DNA of 64,000 nt from Calliopum simillimum (taxonomy: Eukaryota; Arthropoda; Insecta; Diptera; Lauxaniidae): NCBI GenBank assembly GCA_951812925.1, contig OX638370.1, positions 101,632,897-101,696,896 of the forward strand, given 5' to 3'. How positions within the stretch are numbered: the stretch's first letter is position 1; the number at the start of each line of letters is the position of its first letter. Under the pieces are notes generated by a model. It did no database searches, was not told the origin of the DNA, and was given only the letters and a program-made list of their open reading frames with translations. The position numbers were made by a program, and so were the translations under genes. This document shows, piece by piece, positions 1 through 11,999 of this stretch.

Positions 1-279
1 TTTACTTTTTAAAAATTTTTTTTTTTGAAATATCATTTCTTGTTAATTATTCATTGTAAATATTCAAAAAACAAAAAAAGAAGTTTTAATAAAACATGTT
101 CGCTCATTTTGATATGTAGTAGCGATTTTCATATTTTTATTATTAGAAATTTTGATAAGTATTGCAGTTGATATATGGGTAAATTTCCGAAAAATGTACC
201 AAAACATGCCTATTTTTATGCCCACCTATTTATTATTTTTTTTATTACTTGAAGGTATAGAATATGTTGACTTTAACTT

Positions 280-930
280 CTGGAACATTTTTAAAAAACG
301 TACACAAACTTTCAGTGTTGCCATATATTATAGAATTACATAAAATGTTTGAAAATAAATAGTTTGAAAAAATTTATGCTGGATTTTTAAAGTTTATTCA
401 AGTGTTTTAAGACTAAATTTTAATTTTTATTTTTAAATAAATGATATAAGCAAGAATACCAAAAAAAAGAAAAAAAAAACAGGTGGAAGGTTACTAAACG
501 GAGAATGATGAAATAATGCAAAAAACTACGGAGAGTGATGAAAGGGAGAGTGACAAAATGTTGCGAAAACTGAAAATAGCATATTTTGTTTAAAGTCGAA
601 ACTGGTGGAAAGCACTTCTAATTATTTATTGATTTAATTATATATCTACAGATAAAATATTATGTTTAGAAAAACTTATGCGGAGAATGATGCACAATTT
701 AAAAATTTTTTGAACTTAAAAAAAAAAACACACGAACACTCACTATCGAAGAACAAGAGCTAGCTGAGCTGAAAATATTCCGAATCTCTTATTTCTCTTC
801 ACTTTCGTTCTCTATTTACTTAATATTAAAAAAATTAACAGTAGAATAGAAAAACTGAGCGAAAATAACGTAATAAGCGAAACGGGCATATAAAGTGCAC
901 TAAGAAGCGGTTGGGGTCAGAACGGAGAAT
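280..930 (-). repeat. Dispersed repeat family X, short copy
   Basis: Segments here reappear in reverse complement and in the same order around the fold-back at 31.3-33.6 kb. The stretch near 385-410 matches 33380-33405, 600-700 matches 33290-33372, and 840-930 matches 31320-31405. This copy lacks the large palindrome and mariner insertion carried by the other copy, so it approximates the unoccupied family member. No coding capacity is recognisable. Boundaries are approximate and the family is not one I can name. Confidence 0.55.
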
Positions 931-2923
931 GAGTTTTTAACACTTTGTGTTATAATTTAACAATAAAATATTTAAACTTTTTTTTTCTAATCTATCGTAT
1001 AGAAGCTCTGGTTAAGTATCTGTATTAAATCGTTAAAATATCAAATTTTTAATTTAAACATGGTTTTGAGCCTCGGGACATTGAATGGCACATTTTTTGG
1101 AGAATTACCCATATCTACAGTATATGTCCGATTAAGATTTCTAACTCTCGCTTTAAGCCTATTTTACCGTGATAAGAATCCATGTAGGTTCATGTTTTGA
1201 AAAACGGCATTGAAGAAACGGTTTCTCAGAATTCTATTGAATAAATCATTATTATGATTTCGAGAGTTCTTTATAAAAAGTTGTTTTTTTTAGCATAATA
1301 TTGAAAAAGAGTCAGAAAAGAGCAATTTATGCGATAAGTTGAAGAAAAGCTCATTTATGTGCAGTTTGGGATCATTTATGAGCCTGATATGAACTCTTTG
1401 TAAAAAGACTGTTTTATGACTCATATGAATAGTGGTAAAATATTAACGTTCACGGTTCACTTCATAAAGTCCTACTTTTCTTTCAAAACGAAAGATTATG
1501 CACATCAACGATGTTAAATTTATGTTATGGTTTTGTATTAGTTTTTTTTTTTTACCTCTTTTCCTAATTTTTTATTCTGAAATTAAATCTCTCTATTAAG
1601 TAATTTTAGCCGGCAGACGGCAAATATCATGCCATGCTTGTAAATTTTTATATGAAATACTTTGTCAATATTGATTGATATAACCGAAAATAAAGAAAAT
1701 AGTAATAATAATAATAATAAATTCAAGCGCGCGTTCGAAAGCCAAAACATACATATCATTGCTAAAAATAACCCTTAGCTGATTTATTAGCGCAATATTT
1801 GAAGTGTCAAGCTTTTGAACATAAAATTAAGTCGAATGCATTTAGCATGTCATTTTCTGTATATAACTCTTAATTGAACTGTCAGTTTGATCTTCAGTCA
1901 ATGAGAGTGTGATGAAAACTTAACTTAATGAGTGATGAAACTTCAAGTAGTGACATAAAATTATATCACTCTTTACATACGTCTTTATGTATATGTGCCT
2001 TAAGAAATGTGCTAAGATTGAAAAGATTTTATGATTCCGTGGAATATGAACTACTCGCTGCTCGTGTCAGCGTTTACTGCCAGCAAATGTATCGTAAAAA
2101 TACCATAATTTTAATCATTCGTTGAAAACTTAATTGTGCGCTAAGCTTCGTCATTATTTTTAACTTTAATATGCATCATTTTGTAAAATGCAGCTGCCAG
2201 CAAAGTTGTTGATGTCGCATCATACTCAACGGCTTAGAACATTGCCACCAATAGGCAAATAGGGTGACAAAGTCAAAAAACAGCAACAGCAAGGAATATG
2301 AGTACATGCCCGCGTAAGTTCAAAGGTACAGTGCAGAGTTGATAAAATGCATAACATTTGTTTAGCTGAGGTTTAGTTTTGTTATGTTATATTTTGTCCA
2401 TTTTTGTGCTAACATTTCAGTATTGATCTAATGTTATGCTTCGAATTTGGGTTTCAGCTCAACAAAATCTCATGTTTTTATTGTTTTAGCTTTTTTGAGT
2501 ATTCAGAGAGTATATGTTGCAAATTAATCAAAAGACATTCATAGCTTGAAAGGGAATTGAATTATGATGGTTGAAGTTAGTCCTTAGATTGATTTTGACT
2601 CTTTCTAGCATTTTAATAAACTTCACTGTACTGCATTGCTTTCATTCCTTCATAAAGGAATTAAAGCTGCAACAACAAAATCACCAGCAATTGCAACAGT
2701 AGCTGCTGGCTGCAACGTTAGCAAAAAACAACGACAACAAAATATATATATATTTAAGTGGCACTAACCTACTTTCTTCAGGATAAAAGGAATCTTCAAC
2801 TCATTTTGAATGGTCTTTTTGTTTCAAGATTCAACAGCATGGCAAACATGATTGCCAGCGCTTTATATTTAAAATATTAAGGATAGCAAATTGCAATTAT
2901 TTTGAAGTTCAAAGCTTAAACTT
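931..2923. other. No gene recognised; AT-rich non-coding
   Basis: This stretch holds short open frames of 60-65 codons without codon bias or recognisable domains, a small ATA/ATT microsatellite near 1700 and CAA/CAG-rich patches near 2270 and 2670. It may be intergenic or intronic. Nothing further is supportable. Confidence 0.5.
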
Positions 2924-3675
2924 ATTTTGGTCACTCAAATAGCACACATTTATAATGCCAAGGAAAAGCATGTTGGCAATTTATTTGTTATTTGTTGAAG
3001 CATTATTTTATTACTACATTATATTATTACTAATACATACGTATTGTAGTTAATTTAGAAGCGATTTGGTCACAAAAATAGCACAAATTTTAAAAGAAAC
3101 TTAAATTAAGCTATTCAAGTACTGCAGAAAGGAGGCTAAGGTAATTGCTTACGATATTTTTTTATATCAGCTCATATTAATGAAATTTGCTTAAGATTTT
3201 TGTCCGTACTTGTAAGTTAAGTTTATTTCAGCGTATATTTTACCTATGCTCGAAGCTTTACAAATGAAAACAAATCCAAAAGAAGAAAGAAAGGAGTTCA
3301 AAACCAAGAAATATAGATTTCATTATGATTCCATCAGTCCATAGAAATTATTTGCTACTTTTAAGTTAACGCTTTGAGCTTAAATTTATACAGGTCACAT
3401 AAATAGCACTTAGCTTAAATGGGAGATAAAGGTTTTATCTTTTCCAATAAAAGTATCAAGCGACTAATTGAGCAGTTAAGCAGTAAATCGGGAAGTTAAA
3501 GTTCAGCGAGTGGATGTTGCTTAATTTTGCTCACAGAAATAGCACAAGCTTTAAATAACAACAGAAGATGTTTTGAGTTAAATTTCTTACGTGCGAATTA
3601 GAGCAAGATTCTCGTTATCGTTCGTTTTTTAAGTATAAATTTATTTTGGACGCTGAAATAGCACATATTTAAAAC
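2924..3675 (+). repeat. Decayed repeat with a recurring TCACA-AAATAGCAC core
   Basis: A core reading roughly TTGGTCACAnAAATAGCACA followed by TTTAAA occurs at about 2924, 3065, 3391, 3525 and 3642. Spacings are about 120-140 bp, with one double gap. All five lie on the same strand, and the spacer sequence between them has largely diverged. This is best explained as an old minisatellite in which the core has been retained; a regulatory array is an alternative. Confidence 0.5.
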
Positions 3676-4657
3676 TGTTGTCAAATAATCCAGAATAATA
3701 GGTGTGCCAATTTAAATGCGTGGTTTTAAATTTCACATATATTTAAAACTATACACATTGCGCGTTAATTGGATTAAAAAAAAAGCGAATTGTATAAATC
3801 TTTATATAAAATCCTTTTAAAATAAACCAATTTTAGCCCTGATGGCAACATGCTGTAGCATGTATTTAATTTCAATGGATTTATTAAAATTGTATACGTA
3901 TGCAGCAAAACAAGCTGGCTGCAATAGCAGCATTAAGGAACAACAACAGTGTGGAGCAACGTTGCAAAACAAACAAAGCGTCAAGCGCCCGAGGTGATAG
4001 AGTAGTGGCAGTTGAGAAGAGCCAAAAGCTACAAATAAAGTTAAGATTGCATGCAGTTGGCAGCTTTAAAAGGTTTTAAAAACGGCTTAAACAAAAAGCT
4101 AAACAAAGAATTAAAGCAAAAGTAGAAAAGCATAACGTGCCACACAACCTTTGCAACAAAGGCGAAGCAGCTTTGGTGGTAATATTGTGCTATCCTGCAT
4201 TCGATGACGGTCGGTCGTCATTGCGACGACAAACACGCTCACTTGAAGCGTCAAGATTGTAAACATCCTTTTCAATGTTTCGTAAATAACGTAAATCTTA
4301 AATTGACTTAGCAAAAGCGGGAGGAGAGCAGAAGAAGAAGAAAAAGAAGTTGCACAAAAAAACGAACATCTTTATCAGGAACAGCTTTGGGAAACAGCAA
4401 CAGCAGTGTAGTATCAATTGCGTGCAGAATCAGCAAAAAAGCTGGTTTTTGAGTGGGAGTACTTAAGCAGATATGGCACTTTGTATATAAAATATAATTT
4501 CTCTTTAGTAAAGCGAAGGTTAAAGTTAAACGGGGAAGCGATATTAGCAACAAAATAGTGTTATATAGGAAAAATTGACAGACTTTCAATTTACTTTGTA
4601 GTATATTTCATATCTTGAGTATTTGATTTAACTTAATGGATTTTTTGTAGTCTAGAT
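3676..4657. other. No gene recognised
   Basis: AT-rich sequence with CAA/CAG patches near 3900-3980. Minus-strand open frames of 67 and 93 codons (4111-4589) are hydrophobic and low-complexity, overlap each other and match no family known to me. I treat them as chance frames. Confidence 0.5.
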
Positions 4658-5143
4658 TATTATACCCTACACTCAGAGTATATTCACTTCGTCCTTCCGT
4701 TTGTAACGCAGAGAAGGAGGCGTGGCAGATATAGAAAAGTATATATATTCTTGATCAGCGTCACCTCCTGAGTCGATATAGCCATGTCGGTCTGTCTGGC
4801 TGGCTGTGTGTGGAAATACATTTTTTGGAAAAACGAAGCAAAATAACTGAAGGAAATTTGGTGCACAGCCTCCGGGGATTGAAAATGAGTGAAATCGGTC
4901 AACGGACACGCCTACCGCCCATACAAAAAATATATTCAAAATGCAATTTTTTCAGTATTTTTCACGATAATACAACCAAAATACACATAAATTCTACGAA
5001 TTATAAGTGCAAGCTCTGAGCAAAAACTGGGCGAATTCGGACTGGAGGGGATGGCATTTCCCATATAAGCAAAATTTTCAAAATACTGCTGTGTAGGGTA
5101 TTTAATGTTTGGCCAGGCCAAAGGTAACACCCTTACTAGTTTT
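4658..5143 (+). repeat. Dispersed repeat R, near full-length copy
   Basis: The left end reads ATACCCTACAC (from about 4662) and the right side carries its inverse, GTGTAGGGTAT (to about 5101), followed by a tail containing CCAAAGGTAACACCCTTACT. Inside are blocks shared with the other R copies: a block near GAAGGAGGCGTGGC, one near TTCTTGATCAGCGTCA, and the unit with AGCTCTGAGCAAAAACT and GGCATTTCCCATATAAGC. Similar sequences are scattered through cyclorrhaphan fly genomes, but I cannot name the element. No protein is encoded. Confidence 0.7.
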
Positions 5144-6725
5144 TTCATTAATTTTAGTTGAAAAGTTGGAAATTTCAGTCAAAACTGCCAAAAAATTAAT
5201 TATAAAATGGAAAAATTGCCAGAATTTGCTTTTACTTTGTGGTGTTTTTATAGTATATTTCTTGTTATGGGTATTTTCTGCTTTAAGATTGCCAATAAAA
5301 TAATGAGCCACAGTAAAAATTGGCAGAATTTGATTTCACTTTGTGGTATTTTTGTAGTATATTTCTATTGTTTGGTATTTTCTTCCTAAATTTTTGCTGA
5401 AAACGTGAAATTTTGAGGTCAAATTGTCAATAAAATAATAATGCTTAGAAAAAAGGACCAGAATTTGTTCCAATTTGTAGTATGTACATTTTAGTGTATT
5501 TTTGCTATTTTCACCCCTTATTTTGGAAGAAAAGGTGAAATTCACAGACAAAATTGTCAATAAGATAATAATGCTAAGGAAATATTAATAGAATTTGATT
5601 TTTCTTTGTGGTATTTTTGTAGTCTATATTTTTTTTTTTTCTTAATTTAGTTGAAAAGTTGAAATTTCCAGGTAAAACTGCCAAAAAATTAATAATGATA
5701 AGAAAAAACTGCTAGAATTTGCTTTCACTTTATAGTATTTTTGTAGTATATTTCAATTTTTGCCTATTTTTTCTCATAATTTTGGGTAAAAAGCTAAAAT
5801 TTGGATTTGATTTCTCTTTGTGGTATTTTTGTAGTATTTTCCAATTGTTTAGTATTTTCGCCCTTAATTTTGGGTGGTAAGGTGAAATTATCAATAAAAA
5901 AAATAATGAGTACCAGAATTTGATTTCAATTTGTAGTATTTTTGTAGTACATTTCAACTTTTGGATATTTTCCATTTAATTTTGGTTCAAAAATGAGAAA
6001 TTCTTAGGCGGAATTGTCAATAAAATAATTAAGCTAAAGAAAAAGTGACAGAATTTGATTTAAATTTGTAGTATTTTTGTAGTATACTTTGTGTATTTTC
6101 CGGAAACTATGTCCATATGCATAAGTATATATTACTATAACTGCAGTAATAACAAATAGACCAATTTTTCACAGTTTTATGCAAAATTAAGAGATAAATA
6201 CCCTAAAGGTGTAATATACTACAAAAATACTACGATTTCAAATCAAATTCTGGCAAGTTTTCTTTTGTATCATTTTTGTGTTGATATTTAACCTGTAAAT
6301 TTCACAATTTCACACAAAATTAGAGACGAAAATATCAAAAAGTTGAAATATACTACAAAAATACTACGAGTTGAAGTCAAGTTGCGGCCAAGTTTTCTTA
6401 ATATCAATATTTACTGCCAATTTTGAATGTAAATATTAACTTTACACCATAAATTAATGAAGAAAACCCCAATAAATTTAAATATACTACAAAGGAACTA
6501 CAAAGTAAAATCAAATTTTGGTACTTTTTACTTAGCATCACTATTTTATTGACAATTTCACCTCAAAATGTCAACTTTTTACACAAAATGAAGCGGCAAA
6601 TACACAAAAGTTGACATATTCTACAAAAATACTACAAATTTAAATCAAATTCTGGCGATTTTTCATTAGCTTTATTATTTTATTGACAATTCCACCTAAG
6701 AATTACTCATTTCTCAACTCTTAAA
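5144..6725. repeat. Fold-back array of about 120-bp tandem units in two opposed blocks
   Basis: From about 5190 to 6090 a unit built around GAATTTGATTT, then GTAGTATTTTTGTAGTATAT, repeats head to tail about seven times, with Ts and a GAAATT...AATTGTCAATAAAATAAT segment between cores. From about 6200 to 6720 the same unit recurs about four times in reverse complement (for example TACTACAAAAATACTAC). The switch of orientation lies near 6100-6200. Long inverted arms made of direct sub-repeats are characteristic of Foldback-type elements. The small frames across it only reflect the repeat. It abuts repeat R on its left. Confidence 0.75.
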
Positions 6726-7859
6726 AACAGCAAACAAAACAAAAGTCTACTACTGGCTTAACTATAAATATGACAGTGGGTTGGTAAGTTAAGATACAGC
6801 TGTTTAATGCTTAAGTGGAAGCCATACAACTAGAAAATGAAAAAAGAAAAAAAGACGCTGATGAATGATGCGAAGGATATAGAAGATGTTAAGGATGTGA
6901 ATTCCATTTATGATTGAAGATTTTCACATTTTCTACTTCCGCTAGAGAGAGATCTTCATAAATCTTCACAGAGAGCTTAACTTACCAAACCACTTTAGTG
7001 TGATGATTCTGTCTGTATATGTGTGTAATTACGGGTATCCGCAGAGTGCACGCTACACTCAGTGTGCGTGCGTGTGAGTGTGATATGCCTGCTGTCAACA
7101 ATTGGGCAAGGTTGAGGGTGTTGCGGCATAAAGCAACAACAGCAACAGCATTACCGTCAGCGTTTTCCGGAAGATGAACGCATCGTTAAGTGCGAAAAAC
7201 TGCATTAATTGAAAGTTGCTGTGCGTCGTCGTTTATTGTGATGCTCTCTCTCAGTTGATGGAAGCAGAGTGATGTAATGGACGAAACAGTTGGCTGCATT
7301 TAATGAATTTGTTTTTAAGTTGCACAGTGTTATCTTGCTGGTTGTGTTTTCTGTTGCTGCAAAGAAAATTTATTACAAAATTAAAATTATATGACAGAAG
7401 GCAATTTAATATTTAAGACATTACGTAGGATATTGGGCACTTAACTGTGAGGATGATTGAAAGTTACGTTACTTTTTTATTTTTATTTAAAACTTTCAAC
7501 TACCGTCTTCCCACACATCTGTATCTGAAATTATTTTATCTTTCTTAGCTGTAAAATTTTGTTTGGCATATTGTTAAGTCATTTATGAAATTCTTGAGCA
7601 TCAATCATCGCAAGAATTCAAAAAAAAAAAAAAGTGCATGCAAAAACTTGGCCTTGAATGTAAGGCAGAAATGCGATTCATTCAATTCAATGCAAAGCAC
7701 ATGTGGCCGATGTAAAAGATTGCAGATACAAATTTAAATAAAATAAAAGGCAGTAAGTACACTTGGAAAAATTGTTTACCTCAATCAATGGGGCCGATGA
7801 TTATGTAGATTTTAATCTACAGTTACAGTTATAGTTTAATCAAGTTACCAACTTTTTGC
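6726..7859. other. No gene recognised
   Basis: Mixed-composition non-coding sequence, less AT-biased than its surroundings near 7020-7270, with TG-rich runs and a CAACAG patch. This texture is common in dipteran introns or regulatory DNA. No open frame or motif stands out. Confidence 0.45.
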
Positions 7860-8879
7860 GGGACAGCATTTTCGAAATCTTTACATTTGGTTCCAGCTTG
7901 TGTCAAACTTTGGTACCTCTAGATTGAAATTTGAAGGCCTGGGAGCTATTTGTGAAGTCACAACCTGAAGTTTTTACACATAGGTTTTCATACAAAAAAA
8001 AAAAAGTTAAAATACAAAAATGCTCATAACTAAAAACTACGATTTTCGAGTTACCAACTCTAACGTTGGATGTATCGATTTCTTTCGACAGTACATGAAA
8101 ATTAGTTAAAATATATGGCATAGTTGTTTACTAAAAACGTGGTGCTCGGAAAACTTGCGGAAAATAGCCATTTGTGGCACTCCACAAGGCGGTGTACTTT
8201 AATTACTCTTCTTGATAATTGCGTGAAATTCCTTTCTAAAAAAACTAAAGGGCATATCTGCACTAAAGTAGTCACACCAGTCTTTTGGAGATTTAAAAAA
8301 GTTACGAGTATGTGATTTTGTTCAACTTCGCATTTGTATTTCAACAAAAAATTCTAAAATCCTTGCAGCACTTCGTATTTTACTCGATTTTTAATCGATT
8401 TTGTTTGTATTTTATCCTTTCACTAGCACACAATTTAAAATAAAAGTTCGGATCTGTTTACCAAACTTATGCATTCCGACTTATTTTTATACGCTGATTC
8501 GGAATACATAATCAAAATTGCTCTGTTGCTTATGATCTTCGAGATACCATTGCCTTAAATTTCCAAAAAAGTACCGATTTTTGAAGTTTAATAACGAGAC
8601 AAGGTAATTTTTAACCGTAAAAACTGATTTCACAGCTTAAACTACAAGGTTTTTTCTTTATATTCCGCTCTGCAATATATCTGTATCGTTTTTCGTCTCC
8701 GAAATGTTTAAACCTAAAAAACAGATAGGTAAAAAACACTGTTTTTGGCTATTTTTGAGGTTATGTACAGATCGCACGAATTTGTTCTGGTCTTTTCTAA
8801 AGATAGCATTCTATAGTGCTTTGCCTCCCTATCTACAATATAGGCTATTGAGTAGTCATCTATGATCTTTCCTTATAAA
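7860..8879. repeat. Probable degraded repeat, unclassified
   Basis: The sequence has the same texture as the fold-back families nearby: recurrent phrases such as CTCATAACTAAAAACTACGA and CTTCGAGATACCATTGCC, and short poly-A tracts. I could not align it with a second copy in the window. Frames of 63-81 codons on both strands at 7903-8347 overlap and look random. Confidence 0.3.
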
Positions 8880-9529
8880 GTTATGATCATTTTAAGATGG
8901 CATCATGAAGTTCACTATATGGGGTTGCCACAGTGTAGTCAGTACGCCACAGTACGGACGATATTTTTTTTCTGTGACCCCTAGTGAAGTTTTTCGTAGA
9001 ATATTTTAAACCATTAATACCAAGTTTTCGGAAAAAGTGTTGAAAAAATACCATAAAAATGGGATAAAAAGGGTTAAGACGTTCAAGAAAATTGTTCCTT
9101 GCTTGATTTTATATTAATTTTCTGCAGCATCTTAACCCATCATATTGCATTTTTATGGGTCTTATTGACCCCGGTTGCAACCATAGATGGTATGCACCAA
9201 CAACTCATGATAAACACAACTTTAAACAACTTCAAAAACTCATAACTTGAAAACCGTAAGAGATACCACGATTTTGAGGACCGCAAAATTTAAAGAGTGC
9301 TCCAAGCCCAAAAATGGCTTAAAAAAAAGAAGGCTTTTTTTCCACCAAAAATAATTTTTTTTTTTTTTTCAACATAATTTTATATTTCAAAAGCTTATAC
9401 TTTCTACACAAACTTGGAAAATTTCATTAAAATCGGATATCGGAAAAAAAGCCGTTGGATCGAACTTCCTTTGGCCGCCATCTTGATAGTTTCTTGAATT
9501 TCGGAAAATCATTTTACCACATAGCAAAA
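8880..9529 (+). repeat. Dispersed repeat shared with 51480-52205
   Basis: Blocks here recur around 51.5-52.2 kb in the same order: CCCTAGTGAA...TTTCGTAGAATATTTT, the CAAAAACTCATAACTTGA block, an AAAATGGCTT...CCACCAAAAA block, and TTTCATTAAAATCGGATA then GGCCGCCATCTTG. A third partial copy is at 25185-25330. The copy at 51-52 kb forms a palindrome; this one is single-armed. It is non-coding and its class is unknown. Confidence 0.65.
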
Positions 9530-9691
9530 TAGTCATGAGCAAAATTAGACCTGGTCTTGAGTCTTGATCTTGGTAGTTTTTCAACAAGACCAAGAGGCTG
9601 ATATGGTCTTGCCAAGGTCTTAGTCTTTGGTCACGATGATCATCAAGACCAAGACTGCTTTTCAGTCTTAGTAATTTATACTTAGTTACGA
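9530..9691 (+). mobile_element. hAT-like MITE (GGTCTTG family), left part, split by a fold-back insertion
   Basis: The segment starts with TAGTCATGAGCAAAATTAG, matching the terminus of the complete copy at 50463, and continues with the family's CAAGACC/GGTCTTG-rich body. It stops at the 9-bp sequence TAGTTACGA (9683-9691) and resumes after the same 9 bp at 12827-12835, the family sequence CTTTCAAGCATAAAAT continuing from there. The right end is lost near 12930. Confidence 0.7.
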
Positions 9692-9699
9692 AGGTCGAA

Positions 9700-10117
9700 A
9701 AAGTGAACTATGCAGGTGTGACGAATTTCCATGTTTTTTGGTTGGGAATTTCGAGCTATTTTCGAGCTTTTCAACAGTAATTTCGAGCTGTCTGGTAAAT
9801 TTTCCATTTTCCGGAAAAGCGGAAAAATTGTTCTGCATAGCTGAGTTTATTTTTTCAGCCAGACGAATCCGCGGGAAGACTAAGCGATGAAATCTTTTAA
9901 CGCAGGAATTTCGAGCTACTTTCGAGCTAATTTTGAGCTAAAAGAATTTTCCGGAAAACTCCCAATTTTCCGTAAAAATCCCAATTTTCCCGGAAAATCC
10001 CAAAAAACTTTTCTTATGGCTAACTGTATTTTTTTCAGCCAGACTAAATAGCTCGAAATAGCTCGAAATTCCCAACCAAAAAACATCGAAATTCGTCACA
10101 CCTGCATAGCTCACTTT
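9700..10117. mobile_element. Palindromic MITE-like segment near the left end of the fold-back
   Basis: The outer arms read AAAGTGAACTATGCAGGTGT on the left and the reverse of AAAGTGAGCTATGCAGGTGT on the right. Pairing continues inward through GTTGGGAATTTCGAGCTA. The core holds repeated TTTCGAGCTA and TTTTCCGGAAAA phrases. The right end of the host fold-back has no equivalent, so this is an insertion or arm expansion. It is 418 bp with no coding capacity, and no clear separate target duplication was found. Confidence 0.6.
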
Positions 10118-11999
10118 ATGGGCGACGGGATGTTAGCACCCCATTTATGGAATTTCGGAAAACCACTTATGCTATTCAAAAGGTCATGAAATGGTCAAAA
10201 AAGGTCAGTTGGTTTGGCTAATTGGTCAGCGATAGGTTATTTTTAAAAATTTTTTTTAAAAATTTTCAAGGTCATTGGAGATGTTAGCACCCCATTTATG
10301 GAATCTCGAGAAACCAATTATGTCATTCGAAAGGTCAGCAAATTATCAAAAAAGGTCAGTTGGTTTCGCTAATTGGTCAGCGATAGGGAATTTTTCAAAA
10401 AATTTTCAAAGATATTTTTCCAAGAAACCTAAAATTTTGAAAAAAACCGTTTTTTCAAAATAACTTCAAAACGGTTCATCCTAGAAAAAAATTTAGAACG
10501 TTCAATTTCCTATAAGGGTCTCTTCAAACTGTTTGGTCCTTGGGACCATATATCTAAAGTGAATTTTGACTCAGCCAAAAATCGTTTGAAGTTTTGGGTT
10601 TTTTTCGCTGTTGCGAGATTGTCTTTGAAAATGTATAACTTCAGAACAACTTGTTGTATTGCTATGATTTTAGCACCGTTCAAACGATGTAATAACGTAG
10701 TATCAATGCCTTGGCTAATTTTTGGAAAAGGTCATCTGGTTCAAAAGTTATGATCTTTTGAATGAAAACATGTAAAAACTTATACGAAATCTTTCAAAAA
10801 TTTCATATTTTTTAAAAAAAAAAAATTTACTTTTAAGATTTTTTATCCAGATACGGCTAGTCATTTTAAAGTTATGTCCTTTTGAATAAAGACAGATAAA
10901 AATTTTATACAAAGTATATTAGGAATTGACTCCTCCTAGAAAAAAAAAAAAAAAAACTTTTGAATTTTTTCTTATAGCTCATAATGCTTTGGCAGTTTTT
11001 TATACTAATTAATGGTAATCGAAAGAAGAACTCATTGAAAAAAAAAAAAAAAAAATTTTTTGTTGAAGTTTGCCTTAAATATTTTTTTACCCAATAGTTC
11101 TCCTCTACGTTCATTTAAAATGTCATAACTTTGAAATGGCTAGCCGTATCTTGAAAAACAGACCTACGGGCCTTTTGATAAGCTATAAAAAAATTCTAAA
11201 GTACCTAACAGTTATTTTTTTCTAGGAAGATTTAATTTCTTATATAATTTGTATGAAGTTTTTATTTGTCTTCATTCAAATGGACATAACTTTGAATGAC
11301 TAGCCGTATGTGGATGAATAAACCCTCGCTGGATAGTTCTTTTTATGCACTATAAAAAAACTTAAAAAAAATTATTTTTTTTTTTAAAAAAGATGAAATT
11401 TTTGATACATTTTGTATCTTGTATTTTATATGTTTCCATTTAAAAGGTCATAACTTTTGAACCAGATAATTTTTTGCAAAAAATTTGCCTAAAAGTTGAT
11501 ACTACGCAACAACACCTTTTCAACAGTGCCATATCAATACAACAAGTTGTTTTGGCTGAGTCGAAATTCATAGCAGATATATCCCAAGGAATCATGAACG
11601 GTGAGTCATACGTTTAAAGTGAAAATACTTATTTACTTGCACTACATGCTAAATATTTTTCTAACAAACCAGAAACTTAGAAAAAAACCGTTTTTCCAAA
11701 ATATCTCCAAAACGGTTTGTTCTAGAAAAAACAAGTTTCTCGCATTTTGTAGAACGTTCAATTCCCTATTTGAGTGTTTTCGAACTGCTTTTTCGTCCGA
11801 CTTACCGCTCATAAGACACTGCGTCTTGAAAATCATTCTAAATTGAAAATAGAAGTGCGCATTTCATGAAGGGTAAGTCTGAAGAAAAAACAGTTTGAAG
11901 AGACCCTTATAAGGAATTGAACGTTCCAAATTTTTTTCTAGGATGAACCGTTTTGAAGTTATTTTGAAAAAACGGTTTTTTTCTAAATTTTTAAATATC

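Noticed and set aside
4308..4939. Leucine-rich minus-strand frames (88-93 codons) as small membrane proteins
   Set aside because: They overlap each other and a repeat R copy, and the hydrophobicity comes from AT-rich and CTT-rich composition.
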